64,000 bases of DNA, from assembly GCA_947504115.1 (NCBI GenBank), contig CANNGH010000003.1, positions 1 through 64,000 on the forward strand, read 5' to 3'. Numbering within the stretch: the first letter of the stretch is position 1; each line of letters opens with the position of its first letter. Source of the stretch: an uncultured Sedimentitalea sp. (GTDB lineage: Bacteria; Pseudomonadota; Alphaproteobacteria; Rhodobacterales; Rhodobacteraceae). Made by a program: the position numbers and the translations under genes. Below are positions 47,740 to 56,974 of the stretch, one piece after another. The notes under the pieces were generated by a model. That model saw nothing but the letters and a program-made list of their open reading frames with translations. It was not told where the DNA came from and searched no databases.

Positions 47740-48657
47740 TCAGCGCCCCGACAACAGAACCGCCTCGACCCGCCTGTTGGTCTCGCGCCCCTCTTGCGTG
47801 AGGTTCGATGCCGCCGGGGCCAGATAGGCCATGCCTTCGGCGTCGATGCGGTCCGGTGCGATGCCGTGCCGTTCGATCAATCGGGCACGCACGGCGGCGG
47901 CGCGGCGGCGTGACAGGTCGATATTCGGTGCCAGCGCCCCGACGGTGTCGGTATGTCCGACCAAGGCGATCCGGTATTCCGGGTTGCTCTTCAGAAATCC
48001 GGCCAATGTCTCAAGCGAACCATGCGGTCCGGGGCCGAGCGTGTCCGCGCCGGTCCGAAAATCGAGATCGCGCAGAACCACGTGGCCGGCACCCGTCAGC
48101 CGCGCCACGAGATCCCCCTCCGGGGCGGGGGCCGCAATCGGCGGGCCGGCATCCGCGGTGGGGGCGCGATCCGGCGGCGCGACCCGGATCACCTGCACGA
48201 ACCCGGCGGTGCGGCTGCGGCTGACCAGCAGGGTGATCCCGTCGCCGTCGCCCCGCATCGCCGACAGAAAGCGATAGTTGCGCACGTCGACATACATGTC
48301 AGGCGCCGGAATCACGTCGATGGCGAACCGGAAATCGAACCCGCCGCAGGCGGTGTCCTTGCACTGAAACAGGACATCATATCCATCGTCCTGCAGTTGC
48401 GCGCGCAGCGGCGCCAGCAATTGCAGGGTCGTCAGGTCGTCGCCTTCGATCCGCCACGCCTGACGGTCCACCCGCCCCTCGACGGGCCGCGTCGGCACGC
48501 TCGCCTGCGTATAGGGGCCGGTTGGCACGCCGTAGCTGTCAAGCGCGCTGCCCCCGTGCACCAATTGCTGCGCGCCAGCGGGAAGCGTCAGGTCCACCGC
48601 CCCGGCAGGCCCCGCTCCCAACGTCAGCGCCAAGAGAACGGCAAGTGTCGCCCTCAT
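47740..48657 (-). CDS. Secreted OmpA-domain protein
   Basis: A 305-residue protein with a signal peptide MRATLAVLLALTLGAGPAGA, a DUF4892-like middle (about 25-165, with the Cys pair in CKDTACGGFDF) and a C-terminal OmpA/peptidoglycan-binding domain (about 195-300; VGHTDTVGALAPNIDLSRRRA). It is probably an outer-membrane or periplasmic protein. It is coupled to the AhpD-like gene upstream by a 4-base overlap and lies only 13 bases from the LysR stop. Confidence 0.87.
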   Translation of the reverse strand: MRATLAVLLALTLGAGPAGAVDLTLPAGAQQLVHGGSALDSYGVPTGPYTQASVPTRPVEGRVDRQAWRIEGDDLTTLQLLAPLRAQLQDDGYDVLFQCKDTACGGFDFRFAIDVIPAPDMYVDVRNYRFLSAMRGDGDGITLLVSRSRTAGFVQVIRVAPPDRAPTADAGPPIAAPAPEGDLVARLTGAGHVVLRDLDFRTGADTLGPGPHGSLETLAGFLKSNPEYRIALVGHTDTVGALAPNIDLSRRRAAAVRARLIERHGIAPDRIDAEGMAYLAPAASNLTQEGRETNRRVEAVLLSGR

Positions 48658-49226
48658 CGGAATTGCGCGTGATACTCGTCATTCGGGCGCATATCGGTGG
48701 CGCTGGCGACGCGATTGGTCATGTTGTAGAACCCAGCGACATTGGCGATGTCCCAGATGTCGCGGTCGCTGAACCCGGCATCGCGCAGTGCCTGGCGGTC
48801 GGGCTCTTCGATGCTGGCGCTGTCGGTCGTCATCCGGGCCGCGAAATCCAGCATCGCGCGCTGACGGACGTCCAACGGTGCCACGCGGTAATTCATCACC
48901 AGCATCTCGCCCAGCATCGGATCGCCCGACAATTGCCGCACCGCGTTGCCGTGGGCAGCGAGGCAATAGAAACAGCGGTTGATCGAGGACACCACGACCG
49001 CGATCATCTCGCGCTCCAGCTTGCTAAGGCCCGAGGGGGCAAGCATCAGATCGTTGTAGAACGTGCTGAACGCGTTAAGCTTGTCGATATCGAAGGCATA
49101 GGCGCGCAGCACATTGGGCACCAGCCCCAGCTTGTCCTGACAGACATCGAAGTATTTCTGCGTCTTTTCCGGCAGCGGATCGACCATCGGCAGGTCGAGG
49201 GCGGTGGGTTGATCGGACTGGGTCAC
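48654..49226 (-). CDS. AhpD/carboxymuconolactone decarboxylase-fold peroxidase-related protein
   Basis: A 190-residue protein of the peroxidase-related (AhpD-like) group. The redox motif CFYCLAAHG places Cys85, Cys88 and His92 as in AhpD. LSKLEREMIAVVVSS is the helix preceding the active site. It likely has thiol-dependent peroxidase activity. It is the second of four overlapping genes ending in the OmpA protein. Confidence 0.87.
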   Translation of the reverse strand: MTQSDQPTALDLPMVDPLPEKTQKYFDVCQDKLGLVPNVLRAYAFDIDKLNAFSTFYNDLMLAPSGLSKLEREMIAVVVSSINRCFYCLAAHGNAVRQLSGDPMLGEMLVMNYRVAPLDVRQRAMLDFAARMTTDSASIEEPDRQALRDAGFSDRDIWDIANVAGFYNMTNRVASATDMRPNDEYHAQFR

Positions 49227-49963
49227 GGGCGTTCATCTCGCGTTTTGGGTTTGCGGTAATGATACTGTCCCACAACCTCCATCCCGAGGGAAGCGTAGAG
49301 CGCGCTTGCGCCGGTGTTCTGCCGCCTGACCAGCACCGCCAGCATGTTCGCCCCCTGCTTTGTCGCCCAATGCGCGGTGCCGCGCATCATCCAGCCGCCC
49401 ATGCCCTGACGGCGCTGATGCGGCAGGATTTCGACGGAATGCACCATCGCGACGCCGTCGTGCAGCGCGACGAATCCGGCACCGGCCGGCTTGTCGCGAT
49501 GCCGGCCCAGCAGCCCGGCCTTGGGCCCCTTGGCGCGCGCCATGACCGCCTGCCGTTCGGGTCCGATCCCGGCGCTGGCCCAGATCTCGCGCATGATCGC
49601 CAGCGGCTCCCACAGGGTAAAGACCGTGACGCGCGGCATGTCGCGGTCGGTCAGAAGCGCCGGATCGCAGGCATGGATCACCACCGGATCGCAGATTTCA
49701 TAGCCGCGCGCGTCCAGTTGCGCATCCAGCGCGCCGTCGCCCTCGCGGATCATGAACAGCGGTTCCTGCCCCATGTCGCGCATCGCGGTTTCCGCGGCGG
49801 CGATCTCATCCGCGCTGACCACGTGGGCGGGGTCGTCCAGCGTGGCGGCAGAGACGCGGTTGCCGCCACCCTGCCCCTCGCGCAGCGTGAAGGGGCCGCA
49901 GTCATGTCGCGCCACCGCGGGCCACGTCGCGTCGATGACATCATAAAGCGATGGCGCGCTCAC
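49223..49963 (-). CDS. GNAT-family N-acetyltransferase
   Basis: A 246-residue acetyltransferase. The C-terminal half has the GNAT core: MVHSVEILPHQRRQGMGGWMMRGTAHWA with the Q/RxxGxG acetyl-CoA loop, and NTGASALYASLGM. The N-terminal half is poorly conserved. Overlaps of four bases join it to the neighbouring genes on both sides. Confidence 0.86.
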   Translation of the reverse strand: MSAPSLYDVIDATWPAVARHDCGPFTLREGQGGGNRVSAATLDDPAHVVSADEIAAAETAMRDMGQEPLFMIREGDGALDAQLDARGYEICDPVVIHACDPALLTDRDMPRVTVFTLWEPLAIMREIWASAGIGPERQAVMARAKGPKAGLLGRHRDKPAGAGFVALHDGVAMVHSVEILPHQRRQGMGGWMMRGTAHWATKQGANMLAVLVRRQNTGASALYASLGMEVVGQYHYRKPKTRDERP

Positions 49964-50682
49964 AGGTCCAACTCATGCGTCAGGCGCGCCATCGCGGCAT
50001 TCACGCGCGCGCCGTCGGCCCCGCGCACGACGACGTTGACGCAAAAGACGCCGTCCTGCTGGAACGGGTAGCAACCGATGGACAGATCCGCGAAATCCCG
50101 CGCCAGTGCGGCCAGGGTTTCGGCAATGTCGCCTTCGCCCCGATGCACGCGCAGGTTCTGCGACATCAAAGGCGCGCCGCCCGTCAATTGCGGCAGGACA
50201 CTGGCCACCATCGCCTCGAATATGGCGGGCACACCGGCCATCACATGCACATTGCCGATGGTGAATCCCGGCGCCGCCGAAACCGGATTGTCGATCAGCA
50301 CCGCGCCATCCGGAACGCGCGCCATGCGCAGGCGGGCGGCGTTCAGTTCGATGCCGTTGGCGGCATAGTGCCCTTCCAGCACCTGTCGCGCATCCGCGCG
50401 CACGTCGATGCCGACATCGAAGGCGGCGGCGATGTTGTCGGCGGTGATGTCGTCGTGGGTGGGTCCGATCCCGCCGCTGGTAAACACGTGATCGAACCCC
50501 TGCGACAGCGCCTTCACCGCGTCCTGGATGGCCTGCGGATCGTCGCTGACCACGCGCGCCTCTTTCAGGTCGATGCCGCGTTTGGTCAGCTCTTTCGCGA
50601 GATAGTGCATGTTGGAATCGCGGGTGCGCCCCGACAGGATCTCGTCCCCGATGACAAGCATTGCGGCGGTTGGGTTGGCCAT
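49960..50682 (-). CDS. CinA-like molybdopterin-binding-fold protein
   Basis: A 240-residue protein equal to the N-terminal MoCF-fold domain of CinA, with LVIGDEILSGRTRDSN and FTSGGIGPTHDDIT. The C-terminal nicotinamide-nucleotide amidase domain of CinA is absent. Related proteins hydrolyse ADP-ribose or handle nicotinamide nucleotides. It is the first gene of the four-gene overlapping set and is divergent from sfsA. The ATG at 50682 fits the family; the longer frame is antisense to sfsA. Confidence 0.87.
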   Translation of the reverse strand: MANPTAAMLVIGDEILSGRTRDSNMHYLAKELTKRGIDLKEARVVSDDPQAIQDAVKALSQGFDHVFTSGGIGPTHDDITADNIAAAFDVGIDVRADARQVLEGHYAANGIELNAARLRMARVPDGAVLIDNPVSAAPGFTIGNVHVMAGVPAIFEAMVASVLPQLTGGAPLMSQNLRVHRGEGDIAETLAALARDFADLSIGCYPFQQDGVFCVNVVVRGADGARVNAAMARLTHELDL

Positions 50683-50730
50683 GGCGGTGGTCCCTTGATT
50701 GCTGCCCTTTGCAGGTATAGGGCGCGGGCC

Positions 50731-51468
50731 ATGCGCTTTCAAACCCCTCTTGTGCCGGCGCGGCTGATCCGCCGTTACAAACGGTTTCTGGCCGATTGCC
50801 GTCTGGAAACCGGGCAGGAGGTGACGGCCCATTGCGCCAATCCCGGCTCGATGATGGGGCTGGCCGAGCCGGGAACGCGGATCTGGCTGGAGCCCAACGA
50901 CGACCCGAAGAAAAAGCTGAAATACGGCTGGCGTCTGGTCGATCACGAAAACGGGCATTTCACCGGCGTGGACACCTCGCTGCCCAATCGCGCGGTCCGT
51001 GCCGCGCTTGAGGCGCGCGCTATTACGCCGCTGGCCGCCTACGATACCGTCCGCGCCGAGGTGAAATACGGCACCAACAGCCGCATCGATTTCCTGCTGA
51101 CCCAGCCGGACCTGCCCGATGCGTGGGTCGAGGTCAAAAGCGTGACCCTTTCGCGCCAGCCCGGTCTGGCCGAATTTCCCGACAGCGTGACCGTGCGGGG
51201 CACGAAACATCTGGCCGAGTTGGCCACGATGGCGCGCGCCGGACATCGTGCTGTGATGCTGTATCTGGTGCAGCGCACCGACTGCGACCGCTTTGCGCTG
51301 GCCGACGATATCGATCCGGTCTATGCGGCCGCATTTCAGACTGCACGCCGCGCCGGTGTCGAGGTTCTGGTGCTGGGCGCCGCGATCGATCCGCATGGCG
51401 TCACGCTGGACAGGGCGCTTGCAATGATCGACCCCGCCCCTCTGGTTTCCGGCGAAAAAACGCTATAG
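50731..51468 (+). CDS. sfsA: DNA/RNA nuclease SfsA family protein
   Basis: A 245-residue protein with a PD-(D/E)XK-like core seen in NSRIDFLL and AWVEVKSVTL, consistent with a metal-dependent nuclease. The N-terminal RFLADCRL..VTAHCANPGSM is the SfsA signature. E. coli SfsA was first linked to maltose gene stimulation; the present role is unclear. It precedes map by 32 bases. Confidence 0.92.
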   Translation: MRFQTPLVPARLIRRYKRFLADCRLETGQEVTAHCANPGSMMGLAEPGTRIWLEPNDDPKKKLKYGWRLVDHENGHFTGVDTSLPNRAVRAALEARAITPLAAYDTVRAEVKYGTNSRIDFLLTQPDLPDAWVEVKSVTLSRQPGLAEFPDSVTVRGTKHLAELATMARAGHRAVMLYLVQRTDCDRFALADDIDPVYAAAFQTARRAGVEVLVLGAAIDPHGVTLDRALAMIDPAPLVSGEKTL

Positions 51469-51500
51469 ACGTCGCGCCGATCAACGTGATGGAGCCTTTG

Positions 51501-52313
51501 GTGAACAACGAATCCCATGGCCGCCTGACAAAAGACGGCATCCGCATCTACGACCCGGCAACCGATTTCCCCGGCATGCATGCCGCGGGCCGTCTGGCTG
51601 CGACAATCCTCGACGATATCGCGCCGCATGTGAAGGTGGGCCAGACCACGGACGAGATCGACCGCATCATCACCGACATGGTCGATGCGGCGGGCGCGAC
51701 GTCCGCCACCATCGGCTACAAGGGCTATCAGCACGCCAGCTGCATTTCGGTGAACCATGTCGTTTGCCACGGCATTCCGGGACCGAAAACGCTGAAGGAT
51801 GGCGATATCCTGAACATCGACGTGACCGTGATCGTGGATGGCTGGTATGGCGATACCAGCCGGATGTATGTCGCCGGTCGCCTGCCGCGCAAGGCCGAGC
51901 GGCTGATCGAGGTGACGCACGATGCGCTGATGAAGGGCATCGAGGTGGTCAAGCCCGGCAACACCTTCGGCGATATCGGCCACGCCATCCAGACCTTTGT
52001 CGAATCCCACCGGATGAGCGTCGTGCGCGATTTCTGCGGCCATGGTCTTGGCCGGGTGTTCCACGCGCCGCCCAACGTGCTGCATTACGGCCGCCCCGGC
52101 ACCGGCGCGGTTTTGGAAGAGGGGATGCTGTTCACCATCGAACCGATGGTCAATCTCGGGCGCCCCGAAACCAAGACGCTGGCCGATGACTGGACGGCGG
52201 TGACGCGCGACAAATCGCTGTCTGCGCAGTTCGAACATTCGGTCGGAGTGACGGCGGATGGGTTCGAAATCTTTACCCTGTCGCCCGCCGGAAAGTTCCA
52301 CCCGACCTATTGA
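51501..52313 (+). CDS. map: Methionine aminopeptidase, type I
   Basis: It removes the initiator methionine from nascent proteins. The 270-residue protein has the metal ligands Asp in NIDVTV, Asp in YGDTSRM, His in CGHGLGRVFH, Glu in TIEPMV and Glu in FEHSVGV. I prefer the GTG at 51501 (GGAG six bases upstream) over the ATG at 51489. Its 3' end overlaps the convergent rsmD by 7 bases. Confidence 0.94.
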   Translation: MNNESHGRLTKDGIRIYDPATDFPGMHAAGRLAATILDDIAPHVKVGQTTDEIDRIITDMVDAAGATSATIGYKGYQHASCISVNHVVCHGIPGPKTLKDGDILNIDVTVIVDGWYGDTSRMYVAGRLPRKAERLIEVTHDALMKGIEVVKPGNTFGDIGHAIQTFVESHRMSVVRDFCGHGLGRVFHAPPNVLHYGRPGTGAVLEEGMLFTIEPMVNLGRPETKTLADDWTAVTRDKSLSAQFEHSVGVTADGFEIFTLSPAGKFHPTY

Positions 52314-52861
52314 GCCGCGCGCAGCAGCGTCACGTGGCTGTCGCCGTATTTGCGCCGGTCCTGCAACGCGAATCCGCCGGGCGGCGGGATCGGCGCGTTC
52401 TCTTCCCAGACAATCAGCGCGCCATCGGTCAGCCATCGGCCCTGCACCGCCGCGTTCAGCGCTTTTGCGCCCAACCCCTGCCCATAGGGCGGATCGAGAA
52501 ACACCAGATCGAATGGCGCGCCGTCATTCGGGGGCAGCCGCGTCGCATCCCGCCCGATCAGCCGCGTTTGCGCGCTCAGGTCCAGTGTCGCGATATTGCG
52601 CCGGATCAACCCTTGGCCCGCGCGTCCCGTCTCGACAAAGGTGACATGCGCGGCACCGCGCGACAGCGCCTCAACCCCCAGCGCGCCGGTGCCGGCAAAC
52701 AGGTCCAGCACGCGCGCGTTCTCGACCGCGTCCAGATGGGTCAGCATGGAAAACAGGCTTTCGCGCACCCGGTCCGGCGTCGGGCGCAGATGCGCGCCCG
52801 GATCGCCCTTGCCGACGCTCGCCAAGGGTCGGCCCCGGAACCGTCCGGCGATGATCCTCAT
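52307..52861 (-). CDS. rsmD: 16S rRNA (guanine-966-N2)-methyltransferase
   Basis: A SAM-dependent methyltransferase of 184 residues for m2G966 of 16S rRNA. It has MRIIAGRFRGR at the N-terminus, RPTPDRVRESLFSML, the SAM motif LDLFAGTGALGVEALSRGA and the catalytic FLDPPYGQG. The ATG overlaps the stop of the flavoprotein gene upstream. Confidence 0.95.
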   Translation of the reverse strand: MRIIAGRFRGRPLASVGKGDPGAHLRPTPDRVRESLFSMLTHLDAVENARVLDLFAGTGALGVEALSRGAAHVTFVETGRAGQGLIRRNIATLDLSAQTRLIGRDATRLPPNDGAPFDLVFLDPPYGQGLGAKALNAAVQGRWLTDGALIVWEENAPIPPPGGFALQDRRKYGDSHVTLLRAAQ

Positions 52862-54069
52862 GCCCGCAGCAGGGTTTTCAGATCGGTTTCCGGGTCGGCC
52901 ACCGCTGCCGGATCGGGCGATTTTCCCGCATCGATCAGCCGCTTGCCAACCATATAGGCGCGCGGATCGTTCATCGCGTCCACCGCACGCAGATCGTCGC
53001 CGCAATAATACCAGAACGAGACCGTCTGCCCCGCGCCTTGCCGCGTCACGATGCGGTCATAGCCGGTATTCAGCCCCGCGATCTGCAGCTTCACGTCATA
53101 TTGATCCGACCAGAACCACGGTTGCGGCACGTAATCCTTGCCGGCCCCCAGCATGTTGGCCGCCACGCATTCCGCCTGATCGATGGCGTTGGGCACGCTT
53201 TCCAACCGGATCCGATCGCCCCGATACGGAAAGCTGGCGCAATCGCCGGCGGCCCAGATCGCCGGATCGGAGGTGCGCCCCTGTCCATCGACCGCGATCC
53301 CGTTGTCGATCTCTAGCCCGGCCATTTCCGCCAGCCATGTCGAGGGGGTGATTCCAACGCCGGCAATGACGAAATCGACCTCAACTTCGCTGCCATCGGT
53401 CAGCCGGGCACCGGTCACGCGGCCATCCTCACCCAGCAGACGGTCCAGCCCGGCGGATTCGCGGATATCGACGCCGTGACGCTGATGCAGGGCGCGGAAA
53501 TAATCGCTGGTCTCGCGCGCGGCAACCCGTTGCAGGATGCGTTCGGCCATCTCGACCAGCGTCACCTTGACGCCCAGCTTGGTCGCGACCGCTGCCGCCT
53601 CAAGCCCGATATATCCGCCGCCGACGATCAATGCGCGCGCGCCGTCTTTCGCCGCCGGGGCCATGGCGTCGATATCGGCCAGATTTCGCACCACGAACAC
53701 GGCGTCCAGATCACCGCCGATCTTTTCGGGCAGGTGGCGCGGGCGCGATCCGGTGGTCAGGGCAAGCTGGTCATAGGCGATGACCTCGTCGCCCGCTGTT
53801 ACGGTCCGCGCCCCGCGGTCGATGCTGGTGACGCGCTGGCCCAGTTTCAGGGCGATATTCTGGTCGGCATAATATTTCTCGGGACGCAGGAACAGCCGTT
53901 CACGCTCTGTCTCGCCCAGCAGATATCCCTTGGACAGCGGCGGGCGCTGATAGGGCGGCACCGGCTCCTCGCCGATCAGGGTCAGCGCGCCCTGGTAGCC
54001 TTCGCTGCGCAGCTTGGCCACCAGCGACGCCCCCGCCTGACCTGCCCCGATCACGACAATGCCCGCCAT
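52858..54069 (-). CDS. FAD-dependent ferredoxin/rubredoxin reductase-type protein
   Basis: A 403-residue pyridine-nucleotide disulfide oxidoreductase-fold enzyme of the ferredoxin reductase (rhodocoxin/putidaredoxin reductase) group. The FAD motif GAGQAGASL is near residue 8, the NAD motif GGGYIGLEAAAVATKLG in the middle, the second FAD motif WAAGDCASF later, and a C-terminal reductase-like domain is present. No ferredoxin or P450 gene is nearby, so the electron acceptor is unknown. Confidence 0.88.
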   Translation of the reverse strand: MAGIVVIGAGQAGASLVAKLRSEGYQGALTLIGEEPVPPYQRPPLSKGYLLGETERERLFLRPEKYYADQNIALKLGQRVTSIDRGARTVTAGDEVIAYDQLALTTGSRPRHLPEKIGGDLDAVFVVRNLADIDAMAPAAKDGARALIVGGGYIGLEAAAVATKLGVKVTLVEMAERILQRVAARETSDYFRALHQRHGVDIRESAGLDRLLGEDGRVTGARLTDGSEVEVDFVIAGVGITPSTWLAEMAGLEIDNGIAVDGQGRTSDPAIWAAGDCASFPYRGDRIRLESVPNAIDQAECVAANMLGAGKDYVPQPWFWSDQYDVKLQIAGLNTGYDRIVTRQGAGQTVSFWYYCGDDLRAVDAMNDPRAYMVGKRLIDAGKSPDPAAVADPETDLKTLLRA

Positions 54070-54156
54070 AAGCTGTCCGTCCCCTTGCTGGTCCTCTTGG
54101 CGTCGAACCCTACATCCCAAGGACGATGACATGCAATTCCGACAGGGGCACAAAAA

Positions 54157-54645
54157 ATGAGCATTTCCACCGGAGACACCCTACCCGACGCCACCCTGCT
54201 GCGACTTGGCGCTGACGGGCCCGAGTCCGTGCAGCTTTCCGACCGGCTGAAGAATCGCAAGGTGGTGATATTCGCGGTGCCGGGCGCGTTCACGCCGACC
54301 TGCCATTCGGCGCATGTGCCCAGCTTCGTGCGCACCCGGGCGCAGTTCGACGACAAGGGCGTGGACGAGGTGATCTGCCTTTCCGTCAACGACCCGTTCG
54401 TGATGGGCGCGTGGGCCGCCGCGACAGGGGCCGACACCGCCCGGATCACCATGCTGGCCGATCCCGAAAGCGCCTTTACCAGCGCCATCGGCATGAATTT
54501 CGATGCTCCGCCCGCCGGGCTGATGGCGCGATCGAAACGCTATGCCATGCTGGTGGAGGATGGCAAGGTCACGCTTCTGCAACAGGAGGACAACCCCGGC
54601 GCCTGCGAGGTTTCGGGAGCCGAGGCGCTGTTGGCGTCGATGTGA
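54157..54645 (+). CDS. Peroxiredoxin, Prx5/AhpE type
   Basis: A 162-residue thiol peroxidase. Peroxidatic Cys49 lies in PGAFTPTCHSAHVPSF, the hallmark of Prx5-type enzymes. Other cysteines are Cys74 and one near residue 151 (NPGACEVSG), a possible resolving residue. It reduces organic peroxides with glutathione or glutaredoxin in related proteins. Confidence 0.95.
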   Translation: MSISTGDTLPDATLLRLGADGPESVQLSDRLKNRKVVIFAVPGAFTPTCHSAHVPSFVRTRAQFDDKGVDEVICLSVNDPFVMGAWAAATGADTARITMLADPESAFTSAIGMNFDAPPAGLMARSKRYAMLVEDGKVTLLQQEDNPGACEVSGAEALLASM

Positions 54646-54654
54646 ACCACACCG

Positions 54655-54679
54655 TTTCGGCGGCCCGCCGCCGCCGGAA
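54655..54679. terminator. Hairpin between convergent peroxiredoxin and phhB
   Basis: TTTCGGCGG (54655-54663) pairs with CCGCCGGAA (54671-54679), nine pairs with one G-U and a 7-base loop. It lies between the two convergent stops. No strong U-tract is present, so it is only a candidate terminator for either gene. Confidence 0.5.
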
Positions 54680-54681
54680 GG

Positions 54682-54975
54682 TCAGAACAGACCGTCCATC
54701 TTGCGCGCAAGCTTAGCGTCCAGTGCGCTCAGCCCCTCGGCGTCATGGGTCGTCAGGACGACCTCGACCTTGTTATAGACGTTCTGCCACTCGGGGTGGT
54801 GGTTCCATTTCTCGGCCCAGAACGCCACGCGCGTCATCCAGCCGAAGGCTTCGACGAAATTGTCGAACTTGAAGGTCTTTCCGATCGCATCGCGTCCTTC
54901 GACCATCTGCCAGTTGTTGTCCAGCAGCGGACCCAAAAGCGGCTTGCGCGCTTCTTCCGACAAACGTTCGCTCAT
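54682..54975 (-). CDS. phhB: Pterin-4a-carbinolamine dehydratase
   Basis: A 97-residue protein that recycles tetrahydropterin after aromatic hydroxylation. The signature [22 protein letters not shown] is complete, with the catalytic His pair. No phenylalanine hydroxylase gene is nearby in the window. It is the last gene in its short run; its start overlaps the upstream stop. Confidence 0.94.
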   Translation of the reverse strand: MSERLSEEARKPLLGPLLDNNWQMVEGRDAIGKTFKFDNFVEAFGWMTRVAFWAEKWNHHPEWQNVYNKVEVVLTTHDAEGLSALDAKLARKMDGLF

Positions 54976-56159
54976 TGCTGTTCCTCCAGGTTGGATTTTC
55001 TGAACGGACCGTATTCGGTCAGCACCTCTATTTCCTCATCTAGCGCGCCCCGCTCGGCTTCAAGATAGTGCGCGATGGCTTTGGCGAATCCTTGGTCCGC
55101 CACCCAGTGCAGGCTGTGCGTGCGGGTCGGCATATAACCGCGCGCCAGCTTGTGTTCGCCCTGCGCACCCGCCTCGACCCGTTTCAGCCCCTGGGCAATC
55201 GCCAGGTCGATGGCACGATAATAGCACAGTTCGAAATGCAGGCACGGGTGCTGTTCGACGCAGCCCCAATAGCGCCCGAACAGCGTATCGCGCCCGATTA
55301 GGTTCAGCGCGCCCGCCACCCAGCGCCCGTCGCGTTGCGCCATGATCAATGCGATATCGTCGCGCAATATCTCCTGGGCGATGTCGAAGAATTCCCGCGT
55401 CAGATAAGGCTGGCCCCATTTGCGCGCGCCGGTATCCTGATAGAAGTGCCAGAACGCCTCCCAATGGTCGGGGCGCAGATCGTCGCCGGTAAGCAGATGG
55501 ATCGTGCCGCCGAAATCGTTCGCCTGCGCGCGTTCCTTGCGGATCGCCTTGCGCTTGCGCGACGACAGGCTGCCCAGAAAAGCATCGAAATCCGTGTAAT
55601 CGCGATTCAGCCAATGAAACTGCTGCGTCAGGCGCACCATCAGCCCCATTTGCGCGCCCGCCTCGGCCTCGTCTCGCGTGCAGAAGGTGACATGCAGCGA
55701 GGACAGATTGTTGTCGGCGGCGATCTGCACCGCGCCCTGCACCAGCGCCGATTGGCCGATTGCCTCGTAACCGGGACGCACCAGAAACCGCCGTCCCGTC
55801 ACCGGCGTGAAGGGCACCGCGATCTGCAATTTCGGATAATACCGCCCGCCCGCACGTTCATAGGCATGCGCCCAGTTGTGGTCGAAGATATATTCGCCCT
55901 GGCTGTGCGACTTGGCATAAAGCGGCGCGCATGCGATCAACTGCCCGTCCAGATATGCGGTCAGATATTGCGGCTGCCAGCCGGTGCCGCGCCCGACGGA
56001 ACCGGATTGCTCCAACGCCGACAGAAACCGGTGGGTGGTGAACGGATCAATCGGGCGGCCCCCCGTTTCCGCCTCGGGGCAAGCGCAGGCATCCCATTCG
56101 TCCGCCGCGATCTGCGACAGCGATTCGATTACCCGTATCTCGATCTGTGCCTGATCCAT
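54972..56159 (-). CDS. DUF482/GNAT-fold (FemAB-like) protein
   Basis: A 395-residue protein of the DUF482 family, which has a double-GNAT fold related to FemAB acyl-transferases. Family marks include [70 protein letters not shown] and [22 protein letters not shown]. Some annotations call it a peptidoglycan-biosynthesis-type protein, but no substrate is proven. The start at 56159 fits the family. Confidence 0.85.
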   Translation of the reverse strand: MDQAQIEIRVIESLSQIAADEWDACACPEAETGGRPIDPFTTHRFLSALEQSGSVGRGTGWQPQYLTAYLDGQLIACAPLYAKSHSQGEYIFDHNWAHAYERAGGRYYPKLQIAVPFTPVTGRRFLVRPGYEAIGQSALVQGAVQIAADNNLSSLHVTFCTRDEAEAGAQMGLMVRLTQQFHWLNRDYTDFDAFLGSLSSRKRKAIRKERAQANDFGGTIHLLTGDDLRPDHWEAFWHFYQDTGARKWGQPYLTREFFDIAQEILRDDIALIMAQRDGRWVAGALNLIGRDTLFGRYWGCVEQHPCLHFELCYYRAIDLAIAQGLKRVEAGAQGEHKLARGYMPTRTHSLHWVADQGFAKAIAHYLEAERGALDEEIEVLTEYGPFRKSNLEEQQ

Positions 56160-56203
56160 GTCCCGCCTGCCTCTGCCCTTATCTGTGGTGTGCGCAACAG
56201 GGT

Positions 56204-56974
56204 TCAAGCCGGGCAGCGGGGCAGATAGCCTTCGAACGTGATATTGTCGGCCCGTCCGCGCGCTTCGGCCTCGGCCTGCGGTGAACGGATGGTCCAGCAC
56301 AATACCGGCACGCCCTCTGCGCGCATCTCCTGCACGCGGGGGCGGGCCAGATCCCTCGCATCATGGCTGATGAATGCGGCCCCGATGCGGTCGAAATCGC
56401 GAATATCCCGCAGCGCGCGGCAGGTTTCGGCGGGCAGCGACCAGTCCCGCGGGTCAAAGGCGCAGGTCACAAGACCGCGGGGAAGGTCGGGCGCAAGGCG
56501 GCGCATTGCGTCAATGCTGTGCGGGTTGAATGACATCACCGCCACCGGCCCGCGATATCCGCGCAGGGCATCGGCGCACGCCGCTTCCAGATCCCCCACA
56601 TCCGGCCCCATCGCGCCATCCTGATCCTTCAATTCGATCAGCAGCGGCACCTGCCCGGCCACGATCTCCAACACCTCGGCCAGCGTCGGAACGGTTTCGC
56701 CATCGCCACCTCTCAGCGCGATTGCCCCCGCTTCGCGCGCGCTCAGCCGCCGGATCGAACCATGCTCATCGGTCAGGCGCGCCAGATCGTCGTCGTGAAA
56801 CACCAGCGCCTGGTTGTCGCGCGAAAGTTGCAGGTCGATCTCGATCCCGTATCCGGCCTCGACCGCCGCGCGGATCGCCGCACGGCTGTTCTCCGGCCGG
56901 CCCTGCGTAAGATCATGCAGCGCCCGGTGCGCAAGCGGCGCGCGCAGGAAGGCGCGCGGCAGCGACGGGATCAT
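56204..56974 (-). CDS. Glycerophosphodiester phosphodiesterase
   Basis: A 256-residue GDPD-fold enzyme that hydrolyses glycerophosphodiesters to glycerol-3-phosphate and an alcohol. The metal and active-site segments are AHRALHDLTQGRPENS, IEIDLQLSRDNQALVFHDD and LIELKDQ. There is no signal peptide, so it is probably cytoplasmic. It overlaps the RidA gene upstream by four bases. Confidence 0.93.
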   Translation of the reverse strand: MIPSLPRAFLRAPLAHRALHDLTQGRPENSRAAIRAAVEAGYGIEIDLQLSRDNQALVFHDDDLARLTDEHGSIRRLSAREAGAIALRGGDGETVPTLAEVLEIVAGQVPLLIELKDQDGAMGPDVGDLEAACADALRGYRGPVAVMSFNPHSIDAMRRLAPDLPRGLVTCAFDPRDWSLPAETCRALRDIRDFDRIGAAFISHDARDLARPRVQEMRAEGVPVLCWTIRSPQAEAEARGRADNITFEGYLPRCPA

